A stretch of DNA of 64,000 nucleotides from Mycobacterium sp. ELW1 (GTDB lineage Bacteria > Actinomycetota > Actinomycetes > Mycobacteriales > Mycobacteriaceae). The position numbers and the translations under genes are program-made. The notes under the pieces are model-generated. The model saw only the letters and a program-made list of their open reading frames with translations, was not told where the DNA came from and did no database searches. The stretch covers positions 248,001-312,000 of the forward strand of contig NZ_CP032155.1 in the NCBI RefSeq assembly GCF_008329905.1, in the 5' to 3' direction. This document shows, piece by piece, positions 61,738 to 64,000 of the stretch (position 1 is the first letter of the stretch; each line of letters begins with the position of its first letter).

Positions 61738-61743
61738 TACAGT
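61738..61743 (+). promoter_or_regulatory. predicted -10 element (TACAGT), leaderless fadD4
   Basis: TACAGT, 6 nt, then ATG at 61750. Confidence 0.5.
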
Positions 61744-61749
61744 GCTCCC

Positions 61750-63282
61750 ATGCAGATCCGCGAGCATGCGCAGGCCACTCCCGACAAGCCGGCCGTCATC
61801 CTGTATCCGTCCGGAAAAACCGTCACGTTCGGCGAGATGGAAGCCCGGGCCAACCAGCTGGCACACCTGTTCCGGCAGGCCGGGTTGCGCGAGGGCGACT
61901 CCGTCGCGATCCTCATCGAGAACAACGAGCACTTCCACACCGTGCTGTGGGCGGCGCGGCGTTCCGGGCTCTATTACGTGCCGATCAATACGCACCTGAC
62001 GGCGGCCGAAGCCGCGTACATCATCGACAACAGTGAGGCCAAGGCCGTCGTCGGCTCGGCCGGGCTGAAGGACACCCTCGCCGGGCTCGCCGCGGAGCTG
62101 CCGACGATGCCGCCGCTGCTGATCATCACCGACGGTGAACTCGAGGGCTGGCGCAGCTACCCGGAATGCGTTGCGGATCAGCCGGTTACGCCGATCGACG
62201 ACGAGATCGAAGGCGACCTGCTGCAGTACTCGTCGGGAACGACGGGGCGGCCCAAGGGAATCAAGCGCGAGCTTCCGCACCTGCCACCCAGCGAGGTGCC
62301 CGGCATGATGTCCGCACTCATCGGTTTCTGGATGACCCCCGATGCGGTGTACATCAGCCCCGCCCCGCTGTACCACACCGCCCCGTCGGTGTGGTCGATG
62401 CAGACACTCGCGGCGGGCATCACCACCGTGGTGCTGGAGAAGTTCGACGCGCAGGGCTGCCTGGACGCGATTGCCCGTCACAAGGTCACCCACGGCCAGT
62501 TCGTCCCGGTGATGTTCACCAGGATGCTCAAACTGCCTGAGGATGTTCGCAATTCGTACGACATCTCGAGTCTGCAGCGGGTGATGCACGCGGCCGCGCC
62601 GTGCCCGGTCGAGATCAAGAAGCAGATGATCGACTGGTGGGGTCCGATCGTCGACGAGTACTACGCCTCGTCCGAGGCGATCGGCTCGACGTTGATCTTC
62701 GCCGAGGACTGGCTCACCCACCCGGGCTCGGTCGGCAAGCCGATGATGGGCGCCCTGCACATCCTCGACGAGGACGGCAACGAGCTGCCGCCCGGTCAGG
62801 CGGGGGAGATCTACTTCGAGGGCGGCATGGACTTCGAGTACCTCAATGACGCCGAGAAGACCGCCAAATCGCGCGACAGCCACGGCTGGAAGACGGTCGG
62901 GGACATCGGTTATCTGGACGAGGAGGGCTACCTCTACCTCACCGACCGCCGGCACCACATGATCATCTCGGGCGGGGTCAACATCTACCCGCAGGAAGCC
63001 GAGAACATGCTCGTCACGCACCCGTTGGTGATGGACGCCGCGGTGTTCGGCGTGCCCGACGAGGAGATGGGCCAAAGCGTCAAGGGTGTGGTCCAGCTGG
63101 TCGACGCCTCGAACGCGACGGAGGAATTCGCCGCCGAGCTGCTGGCGTGGTTGCGTGAGCGGCTCTCGCACTACAAGTGTCCGCGATCGATCTCGTTCGA
63201 GTCCGAGCTGCCGCGCACCGACACCGGCAAGCTGTACAAGCAGGAACTGATCGTCAAGTACTCGCCCGCGCCGACCGGCTAG
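61750..63282 (+). CDS. fadD4: fatty acyl-CoA synthetase FadD4
   Basis: A 510-residue acyl-adenylating enzyme that activates carboxylic acids to CoA thioesters or adenylates. The AMP-binding motif is YSSGTTGRPKGIKRE; further motifs are YYASSEAIGSTLIF, the GWKTVGDIGYLDEEGYLYLTDR hinge and the catalytic Lys in RTDTGKLYKQEL. There is no signal sequence. Its place after pckG matches Rv0214 (537 residues there, from memory, so this one is somewhat shorter). ATG 61750 follows a promoter hexamer. It is followed directly by a crotonase gene, which points to a fatty acid or steroid side-chain degradation operon. Confidence 0.9.
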   Translation: MQIREHAQATPDKPAVILYPSGKTVTFGEMEARANQLAHLFRQAGLREGDSVAILIENNEHFHTVLWAARRSGLYYVPINTHLTAAEAAYIIDNSEAKAVVGSAGLKDTLAGLAAELPTMPPLLIITDGELEGWRSYPECVADQPVTPIDDEIEGDLLQYSSGTTGRPKGIKRELPHLPPSEVPGMMSALIGFWMTPDAVYISPAPLYHTAPSVWSMQTLAAGITTVVLEKFDAQGCLDAIARHKVTHGQFVPVMFTRMLKLPEDVRNSYDISSLQRVMHAAAPCPVEIKKQMIDWWGPIVDEYYASSEAIGSTLIFAEDWLTHPGSVGKPMMGALHILDEDGNELPPGQAGEIYFEGGMDFEYLNDAEKTAKSRDSHGWKTVGDIGYLDEEGYLYLTDRRHHMIISGGVNIYPQEAENMLVTHPLVMDAAVFGVPDEEMGQSVKGVVQLVDASNATEEFAAELLAWLRERLSHYKCPRSISFESELPRTDTGKLYKQELIVKYSPAPTG

Positions 63283-64000
63283 ATGTATCTCGTCGACCTG
63301 TCCGACCCGCCTCCGATCGGGGTCACCGGTGCGCCGGGCGTCGTCGTCGCGGTCGGCGAACCGTCGACGCCCGAGGGCGAATTCTGGCTTGACACAGCCA
63401 CATTCGCCCTGGCCGAGCGGGAACTGGACGACCGTCGATTCGTCGCGGTGGAGTCGGTGAGCGACACCGTGGCCCTGCTGCGTGACCGGTGCCGGCGCTG
63501 GCCGCACGCCAGTGCTGTCTGCGACGACGTGCTGCGGTCGGTCGACGTGACCGGCCCGGCGCTCCCCGGCATCATCACCGAGTCGCTGGCGTACTCGACG
63601 CTGCAGTCCGGACCGGAGTTCGCCCGATGGCTGGACTCGCGCGGCCCGGCGTCGCTGCCCGATATCGCCGACCCGGTGCTCGCCGAGCGTGACGGCGGCA
63701 CGCTGCGGATCCGATTCAACCGCCCGCAGCGACACAATGCGTTCAGCACCGATGCCCGGGCCCTGCTGCTGGAGGCGCTGACCGTCGCACTGCTCGACGA
63801 CACCGTCACCGAGCTGGTGCTCAGTGGCAACGGTGCATCCTTCTGCAGCGGTGGTGATCTCGGCGAGTTCGGCACCTTCGCCGACCCGGCGTCGGCGCAT
63901 CTGGCGCGCACCCGGCACAGCCCCGCGTTGGCGCTCGACGAATTGAGCCGGCGCCTCGACCGGGCCTGCCGGGCCGACATCCACGGCCGTGTTCTCGGCA
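63283..64000 (+). CDS. enoyl-CoA hydratase/isomerase family protein, 3' end outside window
   Basis: The first 239 residues of a crotonase-fold protein; the frame is open through the last base. ATG 63283 directly follows the fadD4 stop, so both form an operon. Residues 1-135 are an N-terminal extension of unclear fold, with many Asp and Val and a segment SLAYSTLQSGPEFARWL like the region that precedes the crotonase domain in some mycobacterial family members. The crotonase domain begins at about residue 138 with RDGGTLRIRFNRPQRHNAFST, and NGASFCSGGDLGEFG supplies the oxyanion-hole glycines. The active-site Glu pair lies further on and cannot be judged here. Confidence 0.85.
   Translation, partial: MYLVDLSDPPPIGVTGAPGVVVAVGEPSTPEGEFWLDTATFALAERELDDRRFVAVESVSDTVALLRDRCRRWPHASAVCDDVLRSVDVTGPALPGIITESLAYSTLQSGPEFARWLDSRGPASLPDIADPVLAERDGGTLRIRFNRPQRHNAFSTDARALLLEALTVALLDDTVTELVLSGNGASFCSGGDLGEFGTFADPASAHLARTRHSPALALDELSRRLDRACRADIHGRVLG

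Overview
The window is high-GC actinobacterial DNA and its gene order is that of a mycobacterium. From memory of the M. tuberculosis H37Rv map, it follows the stretch from the 3' end of the mce1 operon (Rv0176-Rv0178) through sigG, ilvD, ricR, zmp1, omamAB, mmpL11, mmpL3, trmB, pckG and fadD4 (about Rv0182c-Rv0214). Genes absent from that map, and a second PrrAB-type two-component system beside the hemophore genes as I recall for M. smegmatis, point to a rapidly growing Mycolicibacterium-type species. No rRNA, tRNA, CRISPR array or transposase gene was seen.

Layout. 1-2.0 kb: three overlapping Mce-associated membrane protein genes. 2.0-8.2 kb: accessory metabolic and envelope genes (DUF1275, SDR, phosphodiester glycosidase-like, small membrane protein, pirin plus sorbosone dehydrogenase-like lipoprotein with a divergent MarR regulator, and a hemophore-like protein). 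8.7-15.5 kb: helical protein, L-lactate dehydrogenase, SigG, monoacylglycerol lipase, and a tightly overlapped set of a lipoprotein hydrolase, a DUF2786 protein and a metallohydrolase. 15.5-20.8 kb: molybdopterin oxidoreductase, then an IclR regulator divergent from a two-gene catabolic operon (FAD oxidoreductase plus a PhlG-like zinc C-C hydrolase) with a 17-bp palindrome between them. 20.9-27.6 kb: a secreted PE-PPE-related protein, IlvD, a copper operon (DUF305 lipoprotein plus RicR) with a TACCC-N5-GGGTA operator, an MFS exporter and an L,D-transpeptidase. 27.7-35 kb: a membrane-anchored esterase, an MFS/ArsR pair, Zmp1, OmamA and OmamB.

35-43 kb is a lipid export and heme acquisition block: MmpL11 (broken here by one extra base in a homopolymer), two Rv0203-like hemophore proteins, and a PrrA/PrrB-type two-component system. 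43-55 kb carries two giant secreted proteins around the AI-2E-family gene and MmpL3. One is a PGRS-like glycine-rich protein ending in a predicted papain-like cysteine peptidase domain. The other has about 16 copies of a GDTTY-type repeat and sits in a roughly 4-kb segment bounded by imperfect 25-nt direct repeats, one at the end of mmpL3. 55-64 kb: a NYN-like protein, TrmB, a pair of P-loop-like proteins lacking the Walker A lysine, GTP-dependent PEP carboxykinase, a DUF4436 protein, FadD4 and the start of a crotonase.

Features of general interest are the many genes with a TANNNT (or GATACT) hexamer 6-8 nt before the start codon, as expected for leaderless mRNAs, and several strong hairpins between convergent genes. 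All functions are inferred from sequence motifs, gene order and remembered families; nothing was searched or computed.
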